From contig NZ_OZ244657.1 of assembly GCF_965218685.1 (NCBI RefSeq), positions 1,612,001 through 1,676,000 of the forward strand: 64,000 nt of DNA, given 5' to 3'. The notes beneath the pieces are model-generated. The model was not told the DNA's origin. It ran no database searches and saw only the letters and a list, made by a program, of their open reading frames with translations. Source of the stretch: Thalassobius sp965218685. Lineage in GTDB: Bacteria; Pseudomonadota; Alphaproteobacteria; Rhodobacterales; Rhodobacteraceae. The position numbers and the translations under genes are program-made. Of this stretch, positions 18,322 through 27,085 are shown piece by piece (position 1 is the first letter of the stretch; every line of letters begins with the position of its first letter).

Positions 18322-20565
18322 ATGAAGGGACGACAGATCCGGGTTCAGGGCCAGGTTCAGGGCGTCGGGTTTCGTCCCTTTGTCTGGCAGCTGGCGCATC
18401 GAATGGGGGTGCGCGGACACGTTTTGAACGATCCCGAAGGCGTGTTGATCATCGTAGCCGGCCCCGATCTGGACGGGTTCGAGGCCGCGCTGAAGGCCGA
18501 GGCCCCGGCGCTGGCGCGGGTTGATCAGCTGCTCAGCTCGGACTGGGAAGGCGAGGTCGGGGACGGCTTTCAGATCGCCGCCTCTCGGGGCAGCGGGGCC
18601 GAGACACGGGTCACGCCGGATGCTGCCACTTGCCCCGATTGCCTGGCCGAGATCACGGATCCCGCCGAGCGCCGCCATGGCTATGCCTTTGCCAATTGCA
18701 CCAATTGCGGGCCGCGGTTCTCGATTCTGCGCGGGCTGCCCTATGACCGGGCCCAGACCTCGATGGCCGAATTCCAGATGTGTGCCGCGTGCCGGGCCGA
18801 ATACGAAAACCCCGCTGATCGCCGGTTCCACGCGCAACCTGTTGCTTGTGCGGATTGCGGTCCTCGGGTGTGGACGCAGCCGGCCTCGGACGCGCCGATA
18901 GAGGCGGCGGCGCAGGCATTGCTGCGGGGGCAGGTGGTTGCGATCAAGGGTCTGGGCGGTTTTCACTTGGCCGTGGATGCGACGAACGAACAGGCCGTGG
19001 CGCTGCTGCGCGAGCGCAAGCGCCGCCCGCACAAACCCTTTGCCCTGATGGGGACCGAGGAGATGATCGCCCGCTATTGCGCTCCAAACGGTTCCGAATG
19101 GAAACTGCTGCGCGATTCCGCCGCGCCCATCGTCTTGCTGCGCGGAGAGGGGCTGCCTGAAAACGTCGCCCCCGATCAGGCTCATCTGGGTTGGATGTTG
19201 CCCTACACGCCCCTGCATCACTTGCTGATGGCTGGGGTGGGGCGCCCACTGGTGATGACCAGCGGGAACCTTTCGGGCGAGCCTCAGGTCATTGGCAATG
19301 ACGAGGCGTTGGACAAGCTGGCCCCTTTTGCGGACATGTTCGTGCTGCATGATCGAGATATTGCCCGGCGGCTGGATGACAGTGTCGAGCGCGCCGATCC
19401 TCCGATGGTGCTGCGCCGCGCGCGTGGGCGGGTGCCGGGGACGTTGCCCTTGCCCAAGGGATTTCAGGACGCCCCGCAAATCGCGGCCTATGGCGGGCAG
19501 ATGAAATCGGCGATTTGCCTGGTCAAGAACGGGCAGGCACTGCTGGGCCACCATCTGGGCGAGCTGGACGACGCGCTGACCTATGATGCTTTTTTGCAGG
19601 CGGATGCGGATTATGCGGACCTGTTTGACCATCAGCCAGAATTGGTGGCTTGCGACATGCACCCGGATTTTCGCGCCTCGCAACATGCGCGCAGCAAAGG
19701 GCGGCCAGTGGTCGAGGTGCAGCATCATCACGCGCACCTGGCCTCGTGTCTGGGGCAAAATGGCTGGCCCTTGGATGGGGGCAAGGTGGCCGGGATTGTC
19801 CTGGACGGGACAGGTCTGGGGCCAGACGGCACCGTATGGGGCGGCGAAATTCTGGTAGGAGACTATCATGGGTTCGAGCGTGTGGCATGGCTGCAGCCTG
19901 CCCCCCTGATCGGCGGGGACATGGCCGCGCGCGAGCCGTGGCGGAATGCCTTGGTGCGGCTGGATCAGGCGGGGCTGTCGGATTGGGCGGATCAGCGGTT
20001 CGCGGATAAGCCCCTGACGATGGCCCGTCGCGCCGCGCAGACAGGTCTGAATGCCCCTCAATCCTCGTCCGTGGGGCGGCTGTTTGATGCCGTGGCCGCG
20101 ATCCTGGGGATTTGTGCTGACGGCCAAAGCTACGAAGGCGAGGCCGCGATGCGACTTGAGGCTCTGGCCCGCGCCTCTAAAGGTCTGCGCCGACATAACC
20201 TTGGCATTCGTATTCCGATCAAGACGATAGAGGTTGGGCCGATTGACCCGTCGGACATGATCCGATCCACCGTGAACGGAGTGCAGGCGGGTGAGGCGAT
20301 CGAAGATCTGGCCTTTGCTTTTCATCTGTGGCTGACGCGCGCGATCGAAGGCCCTGTTCTGACCGCGATGGCGCTGCACAAAGTGGAAACCGTGGCGCTG
20401 TCGGGGGGATGTTTTCAGAACGCGTTGCTGGCAGAGATGATGCAAAGCGCCTTGTCCGATCTACCTGTCCTGGTGCATCGCCGCACGCCCGCCAATGACG
20501 GCGGACTGGCTCTGGGACAAGCCCTGATCGCTGCGGCCACGCGGTTGAAGGCGGACCAGCGCTAG
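18322..20565 (+). CDS. hypF: Carbamoyltransferase HypF, hydrogenase cyanide-ligand synthesis
   Basis: The 747-residue maturation factor has the full HypF plan: an N-terminal acylphosphatase domain (VQGVGFRPFVWQLAHR), two zinc-finger units (CPDCLAEI, CTNCGPRFS, CAACRAEY, CADCGP), a YrdC-like domain (KGLGGFHLAVDATNE) and a Kae1-like C-terminal part (VVEVQHHHAHLASC, LDGTGLGPDGTVWGGE). It makes carbamoyl-adenylate and moves the carbamoyl group to HypE, the source of the CN ligands. It starts 8 bases after hupV and so belongs to the hupTUV transcript. Confidence 0.94.
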   Translation: MKGRQIRVQGQVQGVGFRPFVWQLAHRMGVRGHVLNDPEGVLIIVAGPDLDGFEAALKAEAPALARVDQLLSSDWEGEVGDGFQIAASRGSGAETRVTPDAATCPDCLAEITDPAERRHGYAFANCTNCGPRFSILRGLPYDRAQTSMAEFQMCAACRAEYENPADRRFHAQPVACADCGPRVWTQPASDAPIEAAAQALLRGQVVAIKGLGGFHLAVDATNEQAVALLRERKRRPHKPFALMGTEEMIARYCAPNGSEWKLLRDSAAPIVLLRGEGLPENVAPDQAHLGWMLPYTPLHHLLMAGVGRPLVMTSGNLSGEPQVIGNDEALDKLAPFADMFVLHDRDIARRLDDSVERADPPMVLRRARGRVPGTLPLPKGFQDAPQIAAYGGQMKSAICLVKNGQALLGHHLGELDDALTYDAFLQADADYADLFDHQPELVACDMHPDFRASQHARSKGRPVVEVQHHHAHLASCLGQNGWPLDGGKVAGIVLDGTGLGPDGTVWGGEILVGDYHGFERVAWLQPAPLIGGDMAAREPWRNALVRLDQAGLSDWADQRFADKPLTMARRAAQTGLNAPQSSSVGRLFDAVAAILGICADGQSYEGEAAMRLEALARASKGLRRHNLGIRIPIKTIEVGPIDPSDMIRSTVNGVQAGEAIEDLAFAFHLWLTRAIEGPVLTAMALHKVETVALSGGCFQNALLAEMMQSALSDLPVLVHRRTPANDGGLALGQALIAAATRLKADQR

Positions 20566-20575
20566 CGGAAATCTT

Positions 20576-20607
20576 GTGACCACCTAAGGTGATCATCTGG
20601 TTGTCAC
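20576..20607. promoter_or_regulatory. Overlapping inverted repeats upstream of hupS
   Basis: Two inverted repeats overlap here. TGACCACCT-A-AGGTGATCA (20577-20595) matches at 8 of 9 arm positions. GTGACCACC (20576-20584) and GGTTGTCAC (20599-20607) also match at 8 of 9. An AT-rich tract follows near 20660-20680. The 229-base hypF-hupS gap is where HupR and IHF act in R. capsulatus, but the exact HupR consensus TTG-N5-CAA is not found. The role as an operator is inference. Confidence 0.4.
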
Positions 20608-20794
20608 GGTGCCGGATGCGAGTGCGGAAAGCCTCGTGCAAATCGGCGTAACTTGCTGAAAATTAATAAATAATAGAAATTCTCAGGCGCGGATGTATTC
20701 CTTTGGATTCCGCCCCGCGAAGCTGTTTGTCTGCAATTGGATCGGTGTGTGCCGTTGCATACGCCCGAATTTCGACCAGCAGGGAGGGACCGCC

Positions 20795-21883
20795 TTGAGC
20801 CAGATTGAAACCTTTTATGACGTGATGCGGCGGCAGGGGATTACCCGGCGCAGTTTCATGAAATATTGCTCGCTGACCGCAGCGGCGCTGGGGCTTAGCC
20901 CCGCCTATGTGCCCAAGATTGCACACGCGATGGAGAATAAGCCGCGTACCCCGGTGATCTGGGTGCACGGACTGGAATGTACCTGCTGTTCGGAAAGCTT
21001 CATCCGCTCGGCCCACCCGCTGGCCAAGGACGTGGTGCTGTCGATGATCAGTCTGGATTACGACGACACGCTGATGGCCGCCGCCGGCCACGCCGCTGAG
21101 GCCGCGTTCGAGGAAACCATCCAGAAATACAAGGGCAACTACATCCTTGCGGTCGAGGGTAACCCGCCCCTGAACGAGGACGGCATGTTCTGCATTTCGG
21201 GCGGGAAGCCCTTTGTGGAAAAACTGCGCCACGCTGCCAAGGACGCCAAGGCGATTATCAGCTGGGGGGCCTGTGCGTCCTATGGCTGTGTGCAGGCGGC
21301 CAAGCCGAACCCGACGCAGGCCACACCCGTGCACAAGGTCATCACCGACAAACCGATCATCAAGGTGCCGGGCTGTCCGCCCATCGCCGAGGTCATGACC
21401 GGCGTAATTACCTATATGCTGACCTTCGATCGCCTGCCCGAGCTGGACCGTCAGGGCCGTCCGGCGATGTTCTACAGCCAGCGGATTCACGACAAATGCT
21501 ATCGCCGTCCGCACTTTGACGCCGGTCAGTTCGTGGAAACCTGGGACGATGAAAACGCGCGCAAGGGCTATTGTCTGTACAAGATGGGCTGTAAGGGCCC
21601 GACCACCTATAACGCCTGCTCGACCGTGCGCTGGAACGAAGGCGTTAGCTTCCCCATTCAATCGGGCCACGGCTGTATCGGCTGCTCCGAGGACGGGTTC
21701 TGGGATCAGGGCAGTTTCTATGACCGTGTCACCGATCTGACGCAGTTCGGCGTGGAAAAGAACGCCGACGAGATTGGCATGGCCGCCGCCGGGGCTGTGG
21801 GGGGCGCTGTTGCGATCCACGCTGCCGTGTCCGCGCTGAAAGCCGCACAAAAGAAAACTCAAACACAAAAAGAGGAGGCATAA
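20795..21883 (+). CDS. hupS: Uptake [NiFe]-hydrogenase small subunit
   Basis: The 362-residue product has a twin-arginine signal (ITRRSFMKY, residues 16-24), cut probably after IAHA near residue 45. The mature part starts with VHGLECTCCSES, whose Cys62 and Cys65 hold the proximal Fe-S cluster, and has a C-terminal membrane anchor (AAAGAVGGAVAIHAAV). It carries electrons from HupL to HupC on the periplasmic side. I chose the TTG at 20795: AGGGAGGG lies just upstream, and the protein then begins SQIETFYDVMRRQG like R. capsulatus HupS. The longer in-frame ATG at 20693 would add 34 unrelated residues before the Tat signal. Confidence 0.94.
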   Translation: MSQIETFYDVMRRQGITRRSFMKYCSLTAAALGLSPAYVPKIAHAMENKPRTPVIWVHGLECTCCSESFIRSAHPLAKDVVLSMISLDYDDTLMAAAGHAAEAAFEETIQKYKGNYILAVEGNPPLNEDGMFCISGGKPFVEKLRHAAKDAKAIISWGACASYGCVQAAKPNPTQATPVHKVITDKPIIKVPGCPPIAEVMTGVITYMLTFDRLPELDRQGRPAMFYSQRIHDKCYRRPHFDAGQFVETWDDENARKGYCLYKMGCKGPTTYNACSTVRWNEGVSFPIQSGHGCIGCSEDGFWDQGSFYDRVTDLTQFGVEKNADEIGMAAAGAVGGAVAIHAAVSALKAAQKKTQTQKEEA

Positions 21884-21886
21884 GCC

Positions 21887-23677
21887 ATGGCCACTACTCC
21901 GAACGGCTTTGACCTCGATACGTCCGGGCGCCGCATTGTTGTGGACCCGGTCACCCGGATCGAAGGCCACATGCGCTGCGAAGTGAACGTGGATGATCAG
22001 GGCGTCATCCGTAACGCCGTCAGCACTGGCACCATGTGGCGGGGCCTTGAGGTGATCCTCAAGGGTCGCGATCCGCGGGATGCCTGGGCGTTCACCGAAC
22101 GTATCTGCGGCGTCTGCACCGGCACCCACGCGCTGACATCCGTGCGCGCGGTTGAGGATGCGCTGGGGATCACCATCCCGGACAATGCCAACTCGATCCG
22201 CAACATCATGCAGCTGAACCTGGAGATCCACGATCACGTCGTGCATTTCTACCACCTGCACGCGCTGGATTGGGTCAACCCGATCAACGCCCTGCGCGCC
22301 GATCCCAAGGCAACGTCCGAGCTGCAACAAACCGTTGGTCCCAACCACCCGCTGTCCAGCCCCGGCTACTTCCGGGATGTTCAGAACCGGCTGAAGAAAT
22401 TCGTGGAATCCGGCCAGTTGGGCCTGTTCAAGAACGGTTATTGGGACAACCCGGCCTATAAACTGCCGCCCGAGGCCGACCTGATGGCCACCACCCACTA
22501 TCTGGAAGCGCTGGACCTGCAAAAAGAGATCGTCAAGGTCCATACGATCTTTGGCGGTAAGAACCCGCATCCGAACTGGCTGGTGGGGGGCGTGCCGTGC
22601 CCGATCAACGTGCATGGCAACGGCGCGACCGGCGCGATCAACATGGAACGGCTGAACCTTGTCAGCTCGATCATCGACAAGTGTATCGAGTTCAATAAGA
22701 ACGTTTATCTGCCCGACGTGGTGGCCATTGGTGGGTTCTACAAGAACTGGCTGTATGGCGGCGGTCTGTCCTCCAAGGCCTGTCTGGCCTATGGTGATAT
22801 CCCTGAAAATGCCAATGATTTCAGCCCCGAGCAGCTGCACCTGCCGCGCGGTGCGATCATCGACGGCGATCTGTCCACCGTGCATGACGTCGACGTGCGC
22901 GACCCCGAACAGGTTCAGGAATTCGTGGACCATTCGTGGTACGACTATGGCGAGCCGGGCAAGGGCCTGCACCCATGGGACGGCATCACCGATCCCAAGT
23001 TTGAACTGGGCCCGAACGCCAAGGGCACCAAGACCAACATCAAAGAGCTGGACGAGGCCGCGAAATACTCGTGGATCAAGGCTCCGCGCTGGAAAGGTCA
23101 CGCGATGGAGGTCGGTCCGCTGGCCCGCTACATCGTCGGCTATGCCAAGGGACACGAGGACATCAAGGATCAGGTCGACGGCCTGCTGCGCACGATGGAC
23201 CTGCCGGTCGAGGCACTGTTCTCGACCTTGGGCCGGACGGCGGCGCGCGCGCTGGAATCTGAATATTGTGGACGCCTGCAAAAACACTTCTTCGACAAGC
23301 TGATCACCAACATCAAGAACGGCGATGAAAGCACAGCGAATGTTGAAAAGTGGGATCCCAGCACCTGGCCGAAAGAGGCCAAGGGCGTCGGCATGACCGA
23401 GGCTCCGCGTGGTGCCCTGGGTCACTGGATCAAGATCAAGGACGGCCGGATCGAGAACTATCAATGCGTGGTTCCCACCACCTGGAACGGCAGCCCGCGT
23501 GACACCAAGGGCAACATCGGCGCCTTCGAGGCCAGCCTGATGAACACGCCCATGGAACGCCCGGACGAGCCGGTGGAAATCCTGCGCACCCTGCACAGTT
23601 TTGATCCGTGCCTGGCGTGCTCGACCCACGTGATGTCGCCTGATGGCGACGAGCTGACCACCGTCAAAGTGCGCTAA
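21887..23677 (+). CDS. hupL: Uptake [NiFe]-hydrogenase large subunit
   Basis: The 596-residue catalytic subunit binds Ni-Fe(CN)2CO through RICGVCTGTH (Cys75, Cys78) and DPCLACSTH (Cys575, Cys578, His581). Behind His581 a 15-residue tail, VMSPDGDELTTVKVR, should be removed by HupD once nickel is in. The protein is carried through the Tat system together with HupS. It oxidises H2 in the periplasm. The gene starts three bases after the hupS stop. Confidence 0.96.
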   Translation: MATTPNGFDLDTSGRRIVVDPVTRIEGHMRCEVNVDDQGVIRNAVSTGTMWRGLEVILKGRDPRDAWAFTERICGVCTGTHALTSVRAVEDALGITIPDNANSIRNIMQLNLEIHDHVVHFYHLHALDWVNPINALRADPKATSELQQTVGPNHPLSSPGYFRDVQNRLKKFVESGQLGLFKNGYWDNPAYKLPPEADLMATTHYLEALDLQKEIVKVHTIFGGKNPHPNWLVGGVPCPINVHGNGATGAINMERLNLVSSIIDKCIEFNKNVYLPDVVAIGGFYKNWLYGGGLSSKACLAYGDIPENANDFSPEQLHLPRGAIIDGDLSTVHDVDVRDPEQVQEFVDHSWYDYGEPGKGLHPWDGITDPKFELGPNAKGTKTNIKELDEAAKYSWIKAPRWKGHAMEVGPLARYIVGYAKGHEDIKDQVDGLLRTMDLPVEALFSTLGRTAARALESEYCGRLQKHFFDKLITNIKNGDESTANVEKWDPSTWPKEAKGVGMTEAPRGALGHWIKIKDGRIENYQCVVPTTWNGSPRDTKGNIGAFEASLMNTPMERPDEPVEILRTLHSFDPCLACSTHVMSPDGDELTTVKVR

Positions 23678-23689
23678 GGAGGAGAGACC

Positions 23690-23869
23690 ATGAAATACGC
23701 AGCACTCGCATTCTTTGCATCCGCTTCGGCGGCCATGGCCCACGAGGGTCACCCCGTGGTCGCCCCCGGCGCCGAGGGCCATGCCGTAACGCATAGCCTG
23801 ATCGGTCTGGCGCTGGTGGTGGTCGCGGCGGGGGTCTATCTGCTCCGCCGCCACAGGGCCGAGGGCTAA
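23690..23869 (+). CDS. Small exported membrane-anchored protein between hupL and hupC
   Basis: The 59-residue product has a short N-terminal signal (MKYAALAFFASASAAMA), a small periplasmic loop with three histidines and a glutamate (HEGHPVV, EGHAVTH), and a hydrophobic helix (SLIGLALVVVAAGVYLL) followed by RRHRAEG, which would stay in the cytoplasm. AAGGAGGAGA precedes the ATG. It sits 12 bases after hupL and 4 before hupC, so it is expressed with the structural genes. I do not recognise a family. Position suggests a small accessory subunit, electron-transfer helper or metal-binding peptide; all are inference. The open frame itself is clear. Confidence 0.75.
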   Translation: MKYAALAFFASASAAMAHEGHPVVAPGAEGHAVTHSLIGLALVVVAAGVYLLRRHRAEG

Positions 23870-23873
23870 GCCG

Positions 23874-24650
23874 ATGTCGGACACAATCCATACACCCAAC
23901 CGGGACGGTCCCGAGCCGCTGGAGGCGGCCCGGCTGACCGGCGATGCCACCGCCGAGGATATCGAAAGCATCCGCCGCCGAACCTCGGTCTATGTCTACG
24001 AAGTGCCGGTGCGTCTGTGGCATTGGCTGAACGCGCTGGCGATCCTGATCCTGATCGCAACGGGCTGGTTCATAGGCTCGCCTCTGCCGTCCATGCAGAT
24101 CGCCGAGGCCACGCACCAGTTCGTCATGGGATACATTCGCTTTGCCCATTTCGCGGCAGGGCAGGTGCTGACGGTGCTGTTCTTCGGGCGCATCTACTGG
24201 GCCATCGTGGGCAATCACCACGCCAAGCAGATGTTCTATGTTCCCATTCTGAACAAGCATTGGTGGCAAGAGGTTCTGTTTGAACTGCGTTGGTATCTGT
24301 TCCTGGAAAAAGAGCCCAAGAAATACGTCGGCCACAACCCGCTGGCGCAGATCGCGATGTTCTTTTTCATGACGCTGGGCACGACCTTCATGCTGCTGAC
24401 CGGCTGGGCGCTGTATGCCGAGGGTACGGGCAAAGGCAGCTTGCCGGATGTGGTGATGGGCTGGCTGATTGCTTTGGTCGGCAACACGCAGGTGCTGCAT
24501 TCAGTGCACCATCTGGGCATGTGGGCCATCATCGTGTTCATGATCGTGCACATCTACGCAGCCATCCGCGAGGACATCATGAGCCGCCAGTCCATGGTCT
24601 CGACCATGATCTCGGGGCATCGGACGTTCAAGGATGACAGGGCCGAGTAA
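23874..24650 (+). CDS. hupC: Ni/Fe-hydrogenase b-type cytochrome subunit
   Basis: The 258-residue protein has four membrane helices with histidines placed for two b hemes, for instance YEVPVRLWHWLNALAI, HQFVMGYIRFAHFAAGQVL and VHHLGMWAIIVFMIVHIYAA. It anchors HupSL and passes electrons from H2 to the quinone pool. The N-terminal 40 residues before the first helix are rather long. It closes the structural operon, as a strong terminator follows 20 bases later. Confidence 0.93.
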   Translation: MSDTIHTPNRDGPEPLEAARLTGDATAEDIESIRRRTSVYVYEVPVRLWHWLNALAILILIATGWFIGSPLPSMQIAEATHQFVMGYIRFAHFAAGQVLTVLFFGRIYWAIVGNHHAKQMFYVPILNKHWWQEVLFELRWYLFLEKEPKKYVGHNPLAQIAMFFFMTLGTTFMLLTGWALYAEGTGKGSLPDVVMGWLIALVGNTQVLHSVHHLGMWAIIVFMIVHIYAAIREDIMSRQSMVSTMISGHRTFKDDRAE

Positions 24651-24669
24651 TCCCCGATTCATCTGAATT

Positions 24670-24700
24670 AAAAAGGCGGGCGCAGAGCGTCCGCCTTTTT
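24670..24700 (+). terminator. Rho-independent terminator after hupC
   Basis: AAAAAGGCGG and CCGCCTTTTT, joined through CGC-AGA-GCG with one mismatch, form a long stem with a T run. It should make hupSLC transcript levels differ from those of the maturation genes. The 210-base gap to hupD contains no recognised gene and probably a second promoter; a short ATATG-CAGC-CATAT inverted repeat lies at 24774-24787. Confidence 0.88.
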
Positions 24701-24910
24701 GCTTTCCGATATGAAGAAATTTTGGAAGGTAACTTTTCATAAGCGCCCAATCGGTATGCTGCTGTATTCACAAATATGCAGCCATATCAAGGGTATGTCC
24801 TATTTTCACGCAAAGTAGAAAAAACCCATTCCTGGCACATGAAAAGGTTATTGTCACCTTCAGTCGCAAGCGGAAGCAGGATTGCCGCGCTGCAGCTAGG
24901 GAGGAATGCT

Positions 24911-25519
24911 ATGACTGCCAATGTTCTGATCCTTGGGATTGGGAACGTCTTGTGGGCCGACGAGGGCTTTGGCGTGCGCTGCGTCGAAACCTTGGCCGAA
25001 AGCCACGCCTTTGATGAAAATGTACGTCTTCTGGATGGCGGCACGCAGGGGCTGTACCTGCTGCCCTTTCTGGAAGAGGCCGACATTTTGATCGTCTTCG
25101 ACGCGGTTGATTACGGGCTACAGCCCGGCACGCTGAAGATTGTCGAAAATGACGAGGTGCCGGCCTTTATGGGCGCCAAGAAGATGAGCCTGCACCAGAC
25201 CGGATTTCAGGACGTGATCGCCACTGCGCAACTGATGGGTTATTGCCCTGAAACACTGCTGCTGGTCGGCTGCCAGCCCGAAGAGCTGGAGGATTACGGC
25301 GGAGGGCTACGCGATGTCGTGGCTGCTCAGATCCAGCCGTCGATCCAAGTGGCGCTGGACTATCTGGCCGAACGCGGGATCCACGCGCGCCAGGGCAAGG
25401 GCGACGATAGCCTGCTGGCCGATGCCTCGATCCTGCGCAGCGCCTACGAGGGTGGCCGCCCCTCCGAAGACGAGGCCTGCCGTACCGGCGATGCACGTTT
25501 CTTTCCCGAGGAGGCCTGA
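24911..25519 (+). CDS. hupD: Hydrogenase maturation endopeptidase
   Basis: The 202-residue protein is a HybD/HupD-type nickel-dependent protease. It has GIGNVLWADEGFGVR with Glu18, the FDAVDYG aspartate, and the MSLHQTGFQD histidine, which together form the nickel-sensing site. It removes the HupL C-terminal tail after nickel insertion. The ATG at 24911 has AGGGAGGAA upstream; an in-frame extension back to 24776 lacks family likeness. It starts the hupDFGHJK-hypAB-hupR-hypCDE run of closely spaced genes. Confidence 0.93.
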   Translation: MTANVLILGIGNVLWADEGFGVRCVETLAESHAFDENVRLLDGGTQGLYLLPFLEEADILIVFDAVDYGLQPGTLKIVENDEVPAFMGAKKMSLHQTGFQDVIATAQLMGYCPETLLLVGCQPEELEDYGGGLRDVVAAQIQPSIQVALDYLAERGIHARQGKGDDSLLADASILRSAYEGGRPSEDEACRTGDARFFPEEA

Positions 25520-25522
25520 GCC

Positions 25523-25843
25523 ATGTGCCTGGGCGTTCCCATGCAGATAACCAGTGTCGAAGGTATCGCCGCCCACGCCTCAGATGGACGCGAAACCGTG
25601 CTGATCGACCTGTCGCTGACCGGTCCGGTCGAGCCCGGCACATGGGTGCTGACCTTCCTTGGTGCCGCCCGCGAGGTGATCAGCGCCGACGAGGCCGCCA
25701 AGATCAGCGCCGCCTTGGACGGGCTGCGCGCGCTGATGCAGGGCGGTGAGCTGGGAAACGCTTTCGCTGATCTGGAGGCCCGCGGGCCTCAACTGCCCCC
25801 ACATTTACAGGCCGCGCTGGACGCGGGCGACACCACAGCCTGA
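25523..25843 (+). CDS. hupF: HypC/HupF-family hydrogenase chaperone
   Basis: The 106-residue protein starts MCLGVPMQI; the Cys2 so exposed is the ligand carrier of the HypC family. It is longer than HypC, with an extra C-terminal tail. In related bacteria HupF works beside HypC and protects the HupL precursor when oxygen is present. It starts three bases after hupD. A true HypC is encoded separately at 31377. Confidence 0.9.
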   Translation: MCLGVPMQITSVEGIAAHASDGRETVLIDLSLTGPVEPGTWVLTFLGAAREVISADEAAKISAALDGLRALMQGGELGNAFADLEARGPQLPPHLQAALDAGDTTA

Positions 25844-25855
25844 GAGATCCCAACC

Positions 25856-26239
25856 ATGACACACCCATTGATTGCCCGATTGACCGACGAGATGAGCTGG
25901 CCAGCGCTGGACGACTGGACTGCGTTGGAGGGGTATACCGCCCAGCCCGGCACCCACGCGCTGTTCGTGCCCGGCGATCCGAAACGTAACCTGGAAACTG
26001 CCGATGTGGCCGTGATCCTGCCCGAGCTGAAGATGGCCTTTCAGGGGCTGTTCGATTGCGCCGTGGTCGGTGACGACATCGAAGCCAAACTGCGCGAGGA
26101 AACCCGCGTTCTGAAAACCCCCAGCCTGATATTCTACCGCGATGGCCAGATGATCGGCGCCATACCGCGGGTACGGGATTGGGATGAATACATCGCCCGG
26201 ATCAAGCAGATCCTGGCCCAGCCCGTCGCGGCAGAGTGA
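25856..26239 (+). CDS. hupG: Hydrogenase accessory protein HupG (HyaE type)
   Basis: The 127-residue product has the thioredoxin-like fold of the HupG/HyaE family: ALFVPGDPKRNLETADVAVILPEL, then a KTPSLIFYRDGQMIGAIPRVRDW-like C-terminal half. It has no CxxC pair, so it is not a redox thioredoxin. Relatives bind the Tat signal of the small subunit. It lies 12 bases after hupF and 12 before hupH. Confidence 0.88.
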   Translation: MTHPLIARLTDEMSWPALDDWTALEGYTAQPGTHALFVPGDPKRNLETADVAVILPELKMAFQGLFDCAVVGDDIEAKLREETRVLKTPSLIFYRDGQMIGAIPRVRDWDEYIARIKQILAQPVAAE

Positions 26240-26251
26240 GGAGGAACCAAG

Positions 26252-27085
26252 ATGGTCAGCAATTTCCACATGCCCCCGATGGGCTATGGCCCCGGATCGC
26301 AGCCGCCCGAAGAGGACGGAAAAGAGCTGGAATACATGCCGATGCCGCAGGACATGCGGTCCTATTCGCTGCATGTCCCCGAGGTCGAGGGCGACGTTTC
26401 CTCGGGTCTGGACCTGCTGGAACAGATGTCCAAAGCCTGTGATCGTGTGGCCAGGGGCGGAGCGAATGAAATCCTGGATCTGTCCGGTCTGAACAAGGAA
26501 AACCGCGCGCTGATCGCCGAAACGCTGGGCGAGGGCGAGGTGTCCGTCCGCATGCATGGCATCCCCGCTGTGGCCGCTCAGGAAAGTGTGTTCGCCGGGG
26601 TCTGGTGCCTGCGCGGCGTGGATGTGGACGCGGTGGAAATCGGCCCGATCCCGCAAATGGCCCTGGACCGCGCCTTTGACCCGCGCAAACCCGCGCTTGG
26701 TGCTCTGGCGCCGAAACCTGCCGGCGTGGTGAATGCCCCGGCACTGCTGGTCGAGCTGATGGACAAATCCGCCAGCTTCTCGGATCAGGCCGAGCTGCAC
26801 GTGATCAACCTGACCCTGTTGCCGCATACCGAACCCGATCTGGAATGGCTGGATACGGCGATGGGGCAGGGCTCTGTCGAGATTCTGTCGCGGGGTTATG
26901 GCAATTGCCGGATCAGCGCGACGGGGCAGGCGCATGTCTGGCGTGTGCAGTTTTTCAACTCGATGGACGTGCTGATTTTAGACACGTTCGAGGTGACGCG
27001 CCTGCCCGAGGTGGCACTGGCCGCCCCCGAAGATCTGGCCGACAGCGCTGAACGTATCCAAGAAGTCATGGAGGCAATCCGATGA
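26252..27085 (+). CDS. hupH: Hydrogenase expression protein HupH (HyaF type)
   Basis: The 277-residue protein belongs to the HupH/HyaF family. It has a proline-rich head (MPPMGYGPGSQPPEED), the VRMHGIPAVAAQESVFAGVW segment and the C-terminal GYGNCRISATGQAHVWRVQF stretch, typical of the family. HupH assists HupS and HupL maturation; its exact reaction is not known. It overlaps hupJ by four bases. Confidence 0.9.
   Translation: MVSNFHMPPMGYGPGSQPPEEDGKELEYMPMPQDMRSYSLHVPEVEGDVSSGLDLLEQMSKACDRVARGGANEILDLSGLNKENRALIAETLGEGEVSVRMHGIPAVAAQESVFAGVWCLRGVDVDAVEIGPIPQMALDRAFDPRKPALGALAPKPAGVVNAPALLVELMDKSASFSDQAELHVINLTLLPHTEPDLEWLDTAMGQGSVEILSRGYGNCRISATGQAHVWRVQFFNSMDVLILDTFEVTRLPEVALAAPEDLADSAERIQEVMEAIR

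Noticed and set aside
20599..20612. GG-N10-GC spacing before hupS, suggesting a sigma-54 promoter
   Set aside because: The flanking bases fit the TGGCAC-N5-TTGC consensus poorly, and HupR here lacks the sigma-54 contact loop.
20727..20736. TTG-TCTG-CAA as a HupR box
   Set aside because: The spacer is four bases, not five, and the site lies only about 60 bases from the hupS start, closer than expected for the activator site.
20663..23971. A 1102-codon open frame antisense to hupSL, and similar long antisense frames across hypF and the first acyl-CoA synthetase gene
   Set aside because: They mirror strongly supported genes on the other strand, have low-complexity His/Arg/Gly-rich translations and no family likeness. 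High GC codon bias makes such frames common.
24774..24787. ATATG-CAGC-CATAT as an FNR-type site upstream of hupD
   Set aside because: It does not match TTGAT-N4-ATCAA, and arms of five bases are expected by chance in AT-rich gaps.
24776..24910. N-terminal extension of HupD by 45 residues
   Set aside because: The family starts with the GIGN-containing strand close to the N-terminus, and a good ribosome site lies just before 24911.
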